Below, piece after piece: positions 1 through 8,276 of a DNA stretch of 43,405 nt. The position numbers were made by a program, and so were the translations under genes. How positions within the stretch are numbered: the stretch's first letter is position 1; the number at the start of each line of letters is the position of its first letter. The stretch covers positions 1 through 43,405 of the forward strand of contig NZ_AUHQ01000018.1 of the NCBI RefSeq assembly GCF_000423265.1, given 5' to 3'. This stretch comes from Ligilactobacillus saerimneri DSM 16049 (GTDB lineage Bacteria; Bacillota; Bacilli; Lactobacillales; Lactobacillaceae). Below the pieces are notes generated by a model. It was given only the letters and a program-made list of their open reading frames with translations. It ran no database searches and was not told where the DNA came from.

Positions 1-236
1 ATTAGTCGCTTGAGGTTAGCCGTTAATGAGCATTTACGACCACGATAACTAAGTTTAGTTTCGTGGTCGGCTTGCGCACTAGTCGCATGGTATTCACCCT
101 TTAACCGGTGAATTTCATTAAAGATAGTAGTCTTACTAAAGCCCAGGTAATCAGCGATATATCGAAGAGATCGCTTTTCATGACGAAGCGTTTCGATGAC
201 AATGCGGTCTGAAAATGATAAGATAGTGGTGCCCAT
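1..236 (-). CDS. IS30-family transposase, N-terminal fragment
   Basis: About 78 codons run from ATG at 236 to the window edge. The product starts MGTTILSFSDRIVIETL and contains a helix-turn-helix of the type that opens IS30-family transposases (RSLRYIADYLGFSKTTIFNE), which would bind the terminal repeats. The catalytic DDE domain lies outside the window. A Shine-Dalgarno-like AGAAGGA precedes the ATG, but both sit in the 3' arm of a strong hairpin (232-292). The fragment is cut by the contig end, so it is not evidence of a broken gene. Confidence 0.85.
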   Translation of the reverse strand, partial: MGTTILSFSDRIVIETLRHEKRSLRYIADYLGFSKTTIFNEIHRLKGEYHATSAQADHETKLSYRGRKCSLTANLKRL

Positions 237-292
237 AAAGGTCCTTCTTTCTAATGGAATGTTGTAACGACACCATTAAAGACCTTTATGGG
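232..292 (-). promoter_or_regulatory. Hairpin over the IS transposase start codon (left copy)
   Basis: The arms GACCTTTATGGG (281-292) and CCCATAAAGGTC (232-243) are perfect reverse complements, and a weaker extension (ATTAAAG/CTTTCTAAT-like) lengthens the stem. The inner arm contains the transposase ATG and abuts its ribosome-binding site. A transcript entering from outside the IS would fold and hide the start. The same structure is present at 43209-43269. Confidence 0.65.
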
Positions 293-347
293 TTTTTCTG
301 TCCACTAAAATGTTCAACTTAAATTTTACAATCTGCCTAATATAAAT

Positions 348-376
348 AAAAATCTCCCCTTGATGGGGAGATTTTT
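348..376. terminator. Rho-independent terminator after the ASCH gene
   Basis: Stem AAAAATCTCCCC / GGGGAGATTTTT with a 5-nt loop, flanked by A and T runs so that it can act in both directions. It lies 18 bp downstream of the ASCH gene stop and only 10 bp from the IS end. Confidence 0.9.
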
Positions 377-393
377 AGGACAGTTCTTTTCAC

Positions 394-846
394 CTAGTCA
401 ATTTTCTTAAAAACTTCACACAGCATCGGTGCCTGTTCATAAAACTCTTTTCCAGCTTCTTCGCGGAATTCGCGTTGGAAGAATTCAGTATGTACTTGGC
501 GCCAGTAAGTTAATGATCGGTCACCTTCACCTTCATGGTAGGCATGTTCTGGTGTCACTTGATTATAAGGGACAATATAGACCACTTCTGTTTTCGTCAC
601 ACACACTGGATGGTTGCAGCCATCAAGAATGATATTGTATTCCCCCACTGCTGGCACATGTTCTCCTGGTTGATAAAGCTCAAACGCCGATGTGGTTGCT
701 GTTTTAATCCCTTGATCCACCAATTGAGCTAGGTCATCTGCCATTGCTTGTGAATCGCCAAAGGCCCACGCTTCAACCGGGGTGTCTAGGGCTAAATTAT
801 GCTTGCGACAAAACGCTTGCCAAAATTGCTTGATCTCATCTGTCAT
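394..846 (-). CDS. ASCH domain-containing protein
   Basis: A 150-residue cytoplasmic protein of the ASCH family, a PUA-like beta-barrel fold thought to bind RNA or modified nucleosides. Visible family marks are the N-terminal W..FGDS...AD.LA.LV, the KTATTSAF segment (about residues 48-55) and the C-terminal GDRSLTYWRQVHTEFF. The start at 846 is chosen because GAGGTGG lies 5 nt upstream. A further in-frame ATG at 867 lies upstream of, or at, the transcription start predicted from the extended -10 at 868-876. The gene is monocistronic, with its own promoter and terminator, and divergent from the surface-protein gene. The molecular target is unknown. Confidence 0.85.
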   Translation of the reverse strand: MTDEIKQFWQAFCRKHNLALDTPVEAWAFGDSQAMADDLAQLVDQGIKTATTSAFELYQPGEHVPAVGEYNIILDGCNHPVCVTKTEVVYIVPYNQVTPEHAYHEGEGDRSLTYWRQVHTEFFQREFREEAGKEFYEQAPMLCEVFKKID

Positions 847-867
847 TTTTCCACCTCTTTGCCCCAT

Positions 868-876
868 ATTATACCA
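868..876 (-). promoter_or_regulatory. Extended -10 promoter of the ASCH gene
   Basis: On the minus strand the sequence reads TGGTATAAT, a perfect extended -10 box. No good -35 is visible at normal spacing. The implied transcript start, near 861, gives a leader of only about 15 nt before the ATG at 846. Confidence 0.6.
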
Positions 877-920
877 AAAGATATGTTAGCAACTTCTTGC
901 TCCTCTCAGCACCAGCTTAA

Positions 921-949
921 GCTTTATTTTTATTTTTTAAAAATAAAGC
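921..949. repeat. AT-rich perfect hairpin in the divergent intergenic region
   Basis: Arms GCTTTATTTTTA (921-932) and TAAAAATAAAGC (938-949) pair perfectly around a 5-nt loop. It lies between the divergent ASCH and surface-protein genes, so it terminates neither. It may be a protein-binding palindrome for the surface-protein promoter or a chance AT-rich structure. Confidence 0.45.
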
Positions 950-1089
950 AATTTTTATTAAAATAACATAGATATAGTGGCTAAAGTGTGTCAATCCCCG
1001 CTATAGCAATCAAAAAAGCGCTACCTAAAAAGCGTAATAGTGTTATGGTTAACTTGTAATATATGTTTATTTTAAAGGGGAGGATCACT

Positions 1090-4000
1090 ATGTTTTCACG
1101 TAACAATCAGTTTGAAAAAAGCAAGCAAACAGCTAATCAAAAGCCACGTTATGCGCTTAGAAAATTGTCAGTTGGTGTGGCTTCAGTATTAATTGGGACT
1201 GCCTTTTATCTCGGCAACAGCACTACGGCTCACGCTGATACTGCTTCAGCTCCAACTAATGCTGATAATACGGAACATGCCACTGCTGATGCAACGACAA
1301 CTGCCCATCTGGAAAAGCAGGTCGTCCTGCATAACTCATCTGCAACGACCGACTCCTCAACGGGGACAAACAGTAGTGAAAATACTGCTTCACCCCAAAC
1401 CGATCAGACAGCCACTCCTGAACCCACAACCAACACTTCCAACGCTCCAGAAACCAAAAATTCTAGTAACTCTGAAGTAAAAGCAACGGACACTCCTAGC
1501 AATTCAGTAAATACTTCTAATCAACAAACTCAAGCGTCAACTACTAATCCAGAAAATAAATCTACACCTTCCTTATATACAGCAAATAAAGTGCAAACGG
1601 CAACCCCCAAAGCTACCGTCCGCTTAGCGGCAGCTACAACTGCGCAAGATATTAACGACGCAGATACCTTCATCAACGCGATTACCAACGCTGCTACCGA
1701 TGGTACCGAAACTGTTCTCCGCCTGGTTAACGATATCAATCTTGGTAACACAACTGTGGTCATCAAAAAGGGACAAAATATCCATATTACTAATGATGGT
1801 CAACGGCGGACGATCTTTTTGGGTGACCAATGGTTCGTCCAAACAGGTGGGAATTTATACTTAGATGGGAGTTATGATCCAACTACTGGGTTGGCAGGAA
1901 TTGCCCTGACTCGGCCAGATGGTGAAAATCCAAATCCAGCCACAGAACAACCCGGGATGCAGCTACCCCCTAAAAATAGTGGTTGGGTAACGTATTTGGA
2001 TGATAAGAATCCTAAGGCAGTTATTGCTATTTATGGGCATGCTACGTTCAACAATGTGGATGTACACGACTTCTTTAGTGCCGCTGGCTTCGGGTTCTTT
2101 CCATACACTCCCGGCGGTACAATCTTAGTCGTTGGTGGTCAATCACAACTGGATCTGACTGGACATACCTCTGTTCGCAATAATACTTTATTCGATACGG
2201 GGATCACATTTATTAGTGCCTATAATTACTCCGCCGGGGTTACCTACTTCACATATCCTGGAACAAGCGGTCAAGCTCAAAGTAGTATGGGGGCTGACGT
2301 TGTTTTCAGCAACAATAAAATTCAACCGGTTTCCCTTCCAGGACAAATGTATGGAAAAGCTAACAAGCAAGATCCACAAGTGCCACTAGCTGCCGGAGCC
2401 TTAGCTATCAATCCGGGCTGTAAGGTTGACATCAAAGGGACAACTTTTGAAGACAACATTGGGGGCTACTATGGTGCAATCATGATCGGAGGTCGCCAGA
2501 TCGTAACACTTGGCAACTACGAAAAACTCCCGAACGCCCAAGTAACTATCAACGGGGCCAAGATCATGGGCAATACCGGTGCAGTCGCTGGTGGGGGGAT
2601 TGCTATCATTGGCCTAGCAAACGTAACAATCGATGGCAAGACGGAAATCACCAAGAATAAAGTCGGCTACATTGGCGATGAAATTCTGGACAACCCATAT
2701 ACTCGGATCAATGGTACCCGTGGTGGCGGGGGGTTAGCTATTTTCGAAGAACCAAGTGTCGAAAAAACAAATAACACCCACGTTGTGCTTGATGACGTCC
2801 TGATTGATAAAAATATTTCTACTGATGTCGGCGGGGGTATGTATATCAACACCGACGGGGTAGAGATTAAACGTGCCGTTATCTCTAATAATATTGCTAA
2901 TGTCCAAGGTGGTGGGATCTATGTAGGACAAGTACCATATAACCTGCGGATCTCAAACGCTGCGATTTATGAAAACCAAGCTAGTGACAATAGTAACGGA
3001 ATGACGTTCAAGATCGGTGATACCATCTATAAGATTTCCCTCAATACAGCAGTTAAAGAAAGTCCTAACACTTATCAGGCAACAATTACAAATATTATTA
3101 GTGGTAAATCTACCACTGGGACTGTAACTATTGATGGTTCGGACATTCTCCACGGAAAATTAGTCTCAGTTACCAATCCAGATGACCCAACAACCGTTTT
3201 AAATAACAGCGGTAAGACGGCCTTTAAGAATATCTTCGTTGGTGGTGTCGGCGGTGGGATCTGGGCTTGCCCAACTGGTGATACAACCATCAACATTACT
3301 AATGGCTGGGCTCTCTTTGACAACACTGCCCAAACCATGGGAAATGACTTCTACCATGAAGAAAAGGATACTGGGGTTAACGTTGAAGTTCATAGCCGTG
3401 CTCTTGGTGGTAGTGATGCCAACTGGACCCACGACCGTGATACTCTGAATGGTGATCCATTAACAGACGCTACAATTCCAGATGATACTGGTCTCAAGAG
3501 CAACCTGAGCGAAGACGCTAAGAAGTTGGCCAAGATGCTGGCATCAGTTCAAATCCACAATAATATCGCTGCCTTTGGTGGTGGGATCGGTGGTAACGGC
3601 GGAATGTTCTCCGGCTTTGCTGCTGAAGATAGCCGCACTAAAGACATTGTTATTAAGAAAGTATGGCACAATGACAGCGAACAAGATCGCCCTGACCATG
3701 TCTTGGTTGATGTGACAACTGTAATTGACGGGGTAACTTATAAAGTAACTACTATTACTTTATCAAAAGCAAACAACTGGCAAGCCACCTTGAAAGATCT
3801 CCCAACTAACATCGACTACCAGTTTGCCGAAGAACCGGTAGACATTAACGGGGATGATATTCCAGACTATACAGAAGAGGTTGGTAACTTGACCAAGGTT
3901 GATTCGCCTGATCCACAAGTCGATGTGTATAACCTTACCTTAGCTAACACTAAGAAGGACAAGACGGTTACGATTAAAGTGGTAAAGCAATGGGATGATG

Positions 4001-4593
4001 ACAACGAAACGACTAAGCGTCCACAGTCTATTACGGTTGATGTTTACCAAGAAGTTGATGGCCAACAAAAACTTGTCGGAACAGTGACCCTGGATGCTAG
4101 CCACGTTGATGAAAAAGGCAACTGGGTAGGAACTATTACTGGGTTACCAACTGGCGCACAGTTTAAGTTAGTTGAATCAGCTAGTGCCGGTTACCATGTT
4201 GAACAAATGGGACAGTTGACCAAGGTTGCTAGTGATGCAATGATCGATACTTACGAGATCCTCTTTATAAATAAGAAAGATCAAATCATCGTTGTTCCTG
4301 ATAAGCCTGATGAACCAAATAAGCCAAACGAACCAACTAAGCCTACTGAACCAAGCAAGCCAGAGCAACCAACCACTGAACCATCTACTAAAGTTACTGC
4401 AAAGGACACTTCCGTTAAACCACACGTGGTGCCTAAGACCTCTAAAGCACCAGTAACTGTAGCTACTCGCTTGCAAGAGCGGAAATTGCCTCAAACTGGT
4501 GAAAATGATCACTCACTATTGGCATTAGCTGCAACCATGTTCTTGGGTGCCTTGGGCTTAAGTGGCGTTGACCGGAAACGGAGAAAGAATTAG
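1090..4593 (+). CDS. YSIRK-signal, LPxTG-anchored surface adhesin with beta-helix core and two CnaB domains
   Basis: A 1167-residue exported protein, predicted to be linked to peptidoglycan by sortase A. In order: a YSIRK-type signal peptide (YALRKLSVGVASVLIG, about 20-36, cleaved near AHA-D); a Ser/Thr/Asn-rich linker to about 180; a Gly-rich region at about 190-840 with recurring NN.A...GGGI motifs, as in right-handed beta-helices; two CnaB domains (about 850-955 and 956-1061); a Pro-rich wall spanner (DKPDEPNKPNEPTKP); LPQTGE at 1133, a hydrophobic helix and an RKRRKN tail. Both CnaB domains show the Lys, Glu and Asn expected for an internal isopeptide bond (about K858/E914/N953 and K966/E1029/N1061). 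ATG at 1090 is chosen because AGGGGAGG precedes it; the upstream ATG at 1063 has no site. The likely role is adhesion to mucus or epithelium, but the ligand is unknown. The gene is monocistronic and intact. Confidence 0.9.
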   Translation: MFSRNNQFEKSKQTANQKPRYALRKLSVGVASVLIGTAFYLGNSTTAHADTASAPTNADNTEHATADATTTAHLEKQVVLHNSSATTDSSTGTNSSENTASPQTDQTATPEPTTNTSNAPETKNSSNSEVKATDTPSNSVNTSNQQTQASTTNPENKSTPSLYTANKVQTATPKATVRLAAATTAQDINDADTFINAITNAATDGTETVLRLVNDINLGNTTVVIKKGQNIHITNDGQRRTIFLGDQWFVQTGGNLYLDGSYDPTTGLAGIALTRPDGENPNPATEQPGMQLPPKNSGWVTYLDDKNPKAVIAIYGHATFNNVDVHDFFSAAGFGFFPYTPGGTILVVGGQSQLDLTGHTSVRNNTLFDTGITFISAYNYSAGVTYFTYPGTSGQAQSSMGADVVFSNNKIQPVSLPGQMYGKANKQDPQVPLAAGALAINPGCKVDIKGTTFEDNIGGYYGAIMIGGRQIVTLGNYEKLPNAQVTINGAKIMGNTGAVAGGGIAIIGLANVTIDGKTEITKNKVGYIGDEILDNPYTRINGTRGGGGLAIFEEPSVEKTNNTHVVLDDVLIDKNISTDVGGGMYINTDGVEIKRAVISNNIANVQGGGIYVGQVPYNLRISNAAIYENQASDNSNGMTFKIGDTIYKISLNTAVKESPNTYQATITNIISGKSTTGTVTIDGSDILHGKLVSVTNPDDPTTVLNNSGKTAFKNIFVGGVGGGIWACPTGDTTINITNGWALFDNTAQTMGNDFYHEEKDTGVNVEVHSRALGGSDANWTHDRDTLNGDPLTDATIPDDTGLKSNLSEDAKKLAKMLASVQIHNNIAAFGGGIGGNGGMFSGFAAEDSRTKDIVIKKVWHNDSEQDRPDHVLVDVTTVIDGVTYKVTTITLSKANNWQATLKDLPTNIDYQFAEEPVDINGDDIPDYTEEVGNLTKVDSPDPQVDVYNLTLANTKKDKTVTIKVVKQWDDDNETTKRPQSITVDVYQEVDGQQKLVGTVTLDASHVDEKGNWVGTITGLPTGAQFKLVESASAGYHVEQMGQLTKVASDAMIDTYEILFINKKDQIIVVPDKPDEPNKPNEPTKPTEPSKPEQPTTEPSTKVTAKDTSVKPHVVPKTSKAPVTVATRLQERKLPQTGENDHSLLALAATMFLGALGLSGVDRKRRKN

Positions 4594-4639
4594 TTTGATG
4601 GATTGATTAACTTTTGTTAATGCCCATCATGATCAATTT

Positions 4640-4684
4640 AAAAGCGGGAATAGAGAAAAATGTTTTCTCCATTCCCGCTTTTTA
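4640..4684 (+). terminator. Terminator of the surface adhesin gene
   Basis: A long stem, AAAAGCGGGAAT...ATTCCCGCTTTTT, with an inner GAGAAAA/TTTTCTC pairing and a 3' T run, 47 bp after the adhesin stop codon. Confidence 0.9.
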
Positions 4685-4705
4685 TGCACTAAGGGTAACG
4701 ATAAC

Positions 4706-4815
4706 GTGGAAAATACCCGCAAGTCTAGTAGCTAAGTACGGATTCAGATTGCCGCTCTTGCGCCTTCCCTTGTCCTAGCTTAGCTCAACGACTTGCCACA
4801 AAGGTTATTTCCCAC
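4706..4815. repeat. 110-bp imperfect palindrome, possible MITE or structured RNA
   Basis: The outer arms share GTGG, AAATA, GCAAGTC/GACTTGC (7 bp perfect) and AGCTAAG/CTTAGCT (7 bp perfect), in the same order and with short offsets. Together they form one long interrupted hairpin. It carries no ORF and has no T run at either end, so it is not an ordinary terminator. It fills the space between the adhesin terminator and the end of the oxidoreductase gene. Small non-autonomous element remnant and structured RNA are both possible. Confidence 0.5.
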
Positions 4816-4868
4816 TCACCTTTCTTTTGCGTTAAGTCAGAATAATATTTATTCAAATTAGTCAGCTA

Positions 4869-5435
4869 TTATTTATTAACCCCAAAACCACCATTCCAGG
4901 AAATTTTTTCTCCAGCAGCTAAGGTCATTTGCAAGAAGGCCATTGCTTCCATTTCCCGAGCCCGCTTCAGTTTCCCCGCATCTAGTACTTGCAGTGGGCT
5001 AGCTGCTAGCGCAGTAAATAATTTTTCCTTGGCAGCCGCATCGTCTCCAGCTACCAAAACTGTTGTTGGGGTTGTTCCCACCTTACCACTGGTCAAAGTC
5101 CCAGCAAATGTTGTATTGAAGGCTTTAAGAACCTTGCTTTCCGGAAGTAGTTGTTGCAGTTCTTGGGCAGCTGAGCTATCTGCAGGCACCATCAATTCAT
5201 CCCAAGTATCAAAGTTCAACGGATTAGTAATATCAACAACTACCTTCCCTGCTAATTCTTGATGATATTGGTCAGCAATTTTAGCCAAAGCTGGATATGG
5301 AACCGCTAGCACAACTAAATCACCAAAATTTGAAACGACGTCGTGAGATCCAAAATATTCAACTTCGTTCCCCATAGCTAAGTTCTTGCCAATCGCCTGA
5401 CCCATATTACCTTTACCTAAGATAGTGATTTTCAT
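4869..5435 (-). CDS. NADPH-dependent F420 reductase-like oxidoreductase
   Basis: A 188-residue soluble protein with an N-terminal Rossmann fold (MKITILGKGNMGQAIGKNLA, a GxGxxG variant) and the F420_oxidored family pattern: LVVLAVPYPAL, VVDITNPLN and KAFNTTFAGTL. Relatives in lactobacilli are usually annotated as NAD(P)-binding or NADPH-dependent F420 reductase, although these bacteria are not known to make F420. The real acceptor is therefore unknown. A site AAGAGG lies 9 nt before ATG at 5435. It is monocistronic on the minus strand, and no regulator is next to it. The family call is sure; the reaction is not. Confidence 0.8.
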   Translation of the reverse strand: MKITILGKGNMGQAIGKNLAMGNEVEYFGSHDVVSNFGDLVVLAVPYPALAKIADQYHQELAGKVVVDITNPLNFDTWDELMVPADSSAAQELQQLLPESKVLKAFNTTFAGTLTSGKVGTTPTTVLVAGDDAAAKEKLFTALAASPLQVLDAGKLKRAREMEAMAFLQMTLAAGEKISWNGGFGVNK

Positions 5436-5543
5436 TTTTATCGCCTCTTGTTATTTCATTACCCACATTATAATTTGTTGCTTTATAAAACACAAGAGTT
5501 AAGCTCACACTTCCCTATACCCATTTTTTCGCTAGCTCAGCAA

Positions 5544-5572
5544 AAAAGAAGGGAGTTAATCCCCCTTCTTTT
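5544..5572 (-). terminator. Terminator of the permease-DUF917-HyuA operon
   Basis: Stem AAAAGAAGGG / CCCTTCTTTT around a short loop, about 36 bp beyond the stop codon of the HyuA-like gene. It separates this operon from the oxidoreductase gene transcribed in the same direction. Confidence 0.85.
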
Positions 5573-5607
5573 CACAATGTATATAACATTTTATTTTTGA
5601 TTGTACT

Positions 5608-7179
5608 TTAGCCCAAGGTATCTAATTCAATCTCACCCACAACCTTGGCTTTAACCCGGGTCGTATTCCCCGGTGCGTATGCAATCGCCGTTTCGGTCAT
5701 TTCAACCAACTTAACCGTTTCAGCTCGTGCCCCGGCTTTCAAGGCTTGTTGTTTGGCAGCCTCTGTCGCATCCGCCAAAGCATCTTCTCGGTCAACTGCA
5801 TCATAAGAATACATCTTCTCGTATTCGCCCCCAACTTGAGCAATAGTAGCCCCAATAGCGTTAGCAACTGCTCCTAGTTGATCCTGGTGAATTTGCTTAA
5901 CCCCATTAAGGGTTGCTGGCGCTACGATCGCACCCCCACCAACGAGAACTAAATCAACATCTCCCGCTTGGGTCTTCATCGAATCAATCGCATCTTCCAA
6001 CATCTGCTTGACTTGCTGCTCCACTTTTTGGGCTAAGTCAAGGTCCACGTGGGCAACCTTTTCTGGATCTCCCAGGTTGGCCTTACCTAACCGCACAGCA
6101 ACATCTGTTAAAGTCAAGACATCACCCCCAAAGACAAGGGCTTTTTCTGTAATTCGGTATCCAACACTATCCGGGCCAACCGTAAACGTCCCATCATCGT
6201 GTTGGTGGACGACTGTTCCCCCACCGATCCCGATTGAATTGATATCAGGCATTCTGAAATTCGTCTTTACTCCACCAACATTGACTGCAATCGATGATTC
6301 CCGGGGAAAACCATTCACCAAAACCCCTAAGTCAGAGGTGGTTCCCCCAATGTCTAGCACAATTGCATCCTTCAGCTCCGACAGGAACGCAGCCCCACGG
6401 ATACTGTTTGTTGGCCCACTACCGATGGTAAAAATAGGGTACTTTTGTGCATAATCCAATGCCATCAAAGTCCCATCATTTTGACACAAGAACAAACTAG
6501 CATTAGTAACGCCTACGTCCCGCAATGAATTGGCAAAGCCGCTGGTAACTTTTTCGATAACCGCGAACAAAGCCGAATTCAAAACTGTTGCATTTTCCCG
6601 TTCGATCAATCCCAGTGATCCGATCGCTGACGACAATGATACTGGAAAATCTTTTCCGTAGACTTGGGCCACAACTGCGCGTACCTGTTCTTCTTGATCC
6701 GCATTCAAGGCTGAAAAGGCGCCCACGATCGCTACTGCATCAACCTTTCCCCGCCATTGTTCGAGAACCGTCCGCACTTTATCTTCATCAACCGTTGCAA
6801 TCAGCCGCCCATCGTATTCATGACCTCCGGAAACAATCGCTGTTTGGGGGCGAATAGCTGCTACCAGTTCTGGATCCCAGTCGGTAAATGGCGGGATCGA
6901 ATGAGTAGCAGGTGCAGCCACCCGTAGTACCCCAACAGAAATCAACTTCTTTCGTTCAACAATTGCATTGGTACACTGGGTTGTTCCCAGCATTGCAATC
7001 GTGACATCTTCTTTAGCAATTTCTGTATCTGCAAATACTTGCTGAATTGCTGTGGCAATTCCCGAGCCAATATCTTCCGTTGTATGCGTCTTGGTTTGAG
7101 CCAACACCCGGTTGTTTTCATCTAAAATAACCGCATCAGTATTAGTCCCACCAACATCAATTCCTAAACGATATGCCAT
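5608..7179 (-). CDS. Hydantoinase/oxoprolinase (HyuA-like) family protein
   Basis: A 523-residue cytoplasmic protein of the HyuA/oxoprolinase superfamily, with an actin-like ATPase fold. Residues 1-12 (MAYRLGIDVGGT) and the later VLDIGGTTSDLGVLV (about 300) are the two phosphate-binding loops of that fold, and NSIGIGGGT follows near 335. Family members open cyclic amides such as hydantoins or 5-oxoproline using ATP. No HyuB partner is encoded nearby, and this short form has the DUF917 protein beside it instead. Its ATG overlaps the upstream TAA by one base (TAATG), so translation is probably coupled. It is the last gene of the operon. The substrate cannot be read from the sequence. Confidence 0.85.
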   Translation of the reverse strand: MAYRLGIDVGGTNTDAVILDENNRVLAQTKTHTTEDIGSGIATAIQQVFADTEIAKEDVTIAMLGTTQCTNAIVERKKLISVGVLRVAAPATHSIPPFTDWDPELVAAIRPQTAIVSGGHEYDGRLIATVDEDKVRTVLEQWRGKVDAVAIVGAFSALNADQEEQVRAVVAQVYGKDFPVSLSSAIGSLGLIERENATVLNSALFAVIEKVTSGFANSLRDVGVTNASLFLCQNDGTLMALDYAQKYPIFTIGSGPTNSIRGAAFLSELKDAIVLDIGGTTSDLGVLVNGFPRESSIAVNVGGVKTNFRMPDINSIGIGGGTVVHQHDDGTFTVGPDSVGYRITEKALVFGGDVLTLTDVAVRLGKANLGDPEKVAHVDLDLAQKVEQQVKQMLEDAIDSMKTQAGDVDLVLVGGGAIVAPATLNGVKQIHQDQLGAVANAIGATIAQVGGEYEKMYSYDAVDREDALADATEAAKQQALKAGARAETVKLVEMTETAIAYAPGNTTRVKAKVVGEIELDTLG

Positions 7180-8276
7180 TATTTTGCACCTCTTTCGTGA
7201 AGAAGTTCTTCCACAGTTACAAAGTCAAAGTCAAAACCAAAATACCGTGGTCCTACCAGGTCAACTCCGGCTTCTGTCCGCCACTTGTCATCACTTGGCA
7301 AACCAAAGACTGTCATTCGCTTGCCATACTTTACTTCTTCGGTGGTAATCGGTACCAATGAATCAACATCCGCAAAGCAGATCAAATCGGGAACACTGAT
7401 TACCAGCTGCCCATCAATATGGGCTACGAGATTTTCATTTTGGTAACTAATCTCCATTGTCTGACCCGTACTTGCATTCAGGCCTTCCAAGACGATAGTC
7501 CCCCGGTTAAAGCCCCCAACAACTTTTTGAATTACATCGACAACCTTACCATCAAATAAGTGGTAGCCACCGGTCACTTCCACAATAGCTTGGCGCTTTT
7601 CTTGCGTTCCTAATTTGTGGTCATGAACAATTGCTCCGATCTGTTCACACTTAGTAACAATCCCGTGAATAGCACCATCTTGCAATTGTTGCCCTGTGGA
7701 AGCATACTGGGCAACACATGCGGTCGCTCCCATCTCTACGGTCATATCCCGCGCTAATAATTCAGCCCACTTATCAGTTACTGTTTCCAGAACACTTAAA
7801 TTGCCCTTTTCATCAGCAACTACCATCGGCGCACAGCGGACCCCCGCCAAATGCAAAGTTGTCATCTGCAGCTCTGGAAAGGCCCGTCCCATCGAGTCAC
7901 AATCGACCACAGGTAAACCGGTCTGAGCAGCTAATACCAAAGGAATCATTGAGTTAACTCCACCAGCCTCAATTGGGAATGTTCCTTTGACCTGCTTGCC
8001 CAGGTGTTTTTCTAAAGCCCGAATAACCTTTTGGAATTCGTCCCCGCAGGGAAATTTTTCCATCATAACAGACGGAGCCCCCATGCAGGCTACTGGGATG
8101 TATAAAGCATCCGGATCAACCTCAGTCACATCTAACAAGGTGATTGGCTGTCCCCCTTGTTCCAAGGCTGCCAAAACCATCAGCTTACCGATATAGGGGT
8201 TCCCCCCACCACCAGCACCCATGAAAGAGGCCCCGGTAGCAATGTTTTCAATATTTTCTTTTGTCAAATTTCTCAT
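7179..8276 (-). CDS. DUF917 domain-containing protein
   Basis: A 365-residue soluble protein of the DUF917 family, which often accompanies hydantoinase/oxoprolinase genes. Near the N-terminus (about 14-29) it has a glycine-rich stretch, GASFMGAGGGGNPYIG, followed by the family's C-MGAPSVMMEKFP and EAGGVNSMIPL segments. Family role: unproven, probably a partner of the HyuA protein in breakdown of a cyclic amide or acyl compound. The start codon overlaps the permease stop by 4 bp (ATGA) and the stop overlaps the HyuA start, so all three proteins are likely made in step. Family membership is confident; function is inferred from context only. Confidence 0.85.
   Translation of the reverse strand: MRNLTKENIENIATGASFMGAGGGGNPYIGKLMVLAALEQGGQPITLLDVTEVDPDALYIPVACMGAPSVMMEKFPCGDEFQKVIRALEKHLGKQVKGTFPIEAGGVNSMIPLVLAAQTGLPVVDCDSMGRAFPELQMTTLHLAGVRCAPMVVADEKGNLSVLETVTDKWAELLARDMTVEMGATACVAQYASTGQQLQDGAIHGIVTKCEQIGAIVHDHKLGTQEKRQAIVEVTGGYHLFDGKVVDVIQKVVGGFNRGTIVLEGLNASTGQTMEISYQNENLVAHIDGQLVISVPDLICFADVDSLVPITTEEVKYGKRMTVFGLPSDDKWRTEAGVDLVGPRYFGFDFDFVTVEELLHERGAK

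Larger units (their letters stand above)
1..337 (-). mobile_element. IS30-family insertion sequence, left partial copy
   Basis: This is the 5' end of an IS on the minus strand. The outer end is set by comparison with the copy at 43164: from the bases GGCAGATTGTAAAATTTAAG inward the two copies are nearly identical, while the outside flanks differ. The two copies face each other as inverted repeats. Within the shared part I count three mismatches, all in the first ~15 codons of the transposase, so they are two distinct copies. The window edge truncates this one. The family call (IS30) rests on the N-terminal transposase sequence and is inference. Confidence 0.85.

Noticed and set aside
4177-4512. 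Minus-strand reading frame rich in Trp and Leu opposite the adhesin C-terminus
   Set aside because: It is the antisense of the Pro-rich repeat (codons for Pro, Lys and Glu read backward) and has no ribosome site.
1441-4680. CRISPR array or tandem DNA repeats in the adhesin gene
   Set aside because: The repetition is at the protein level (GGGI turns, Pro-rich spacer) with no regular direct DNA repeats and spacers; none were seen elsewhere in the window.
5608-7179. HyuA-like gene as 5-oxoprolinase
   Set aside because: True ATP-dependent 5-oxoprolinases are much longer or come with a HyuB-like partner; neither is seen, so only the superfamily is named.
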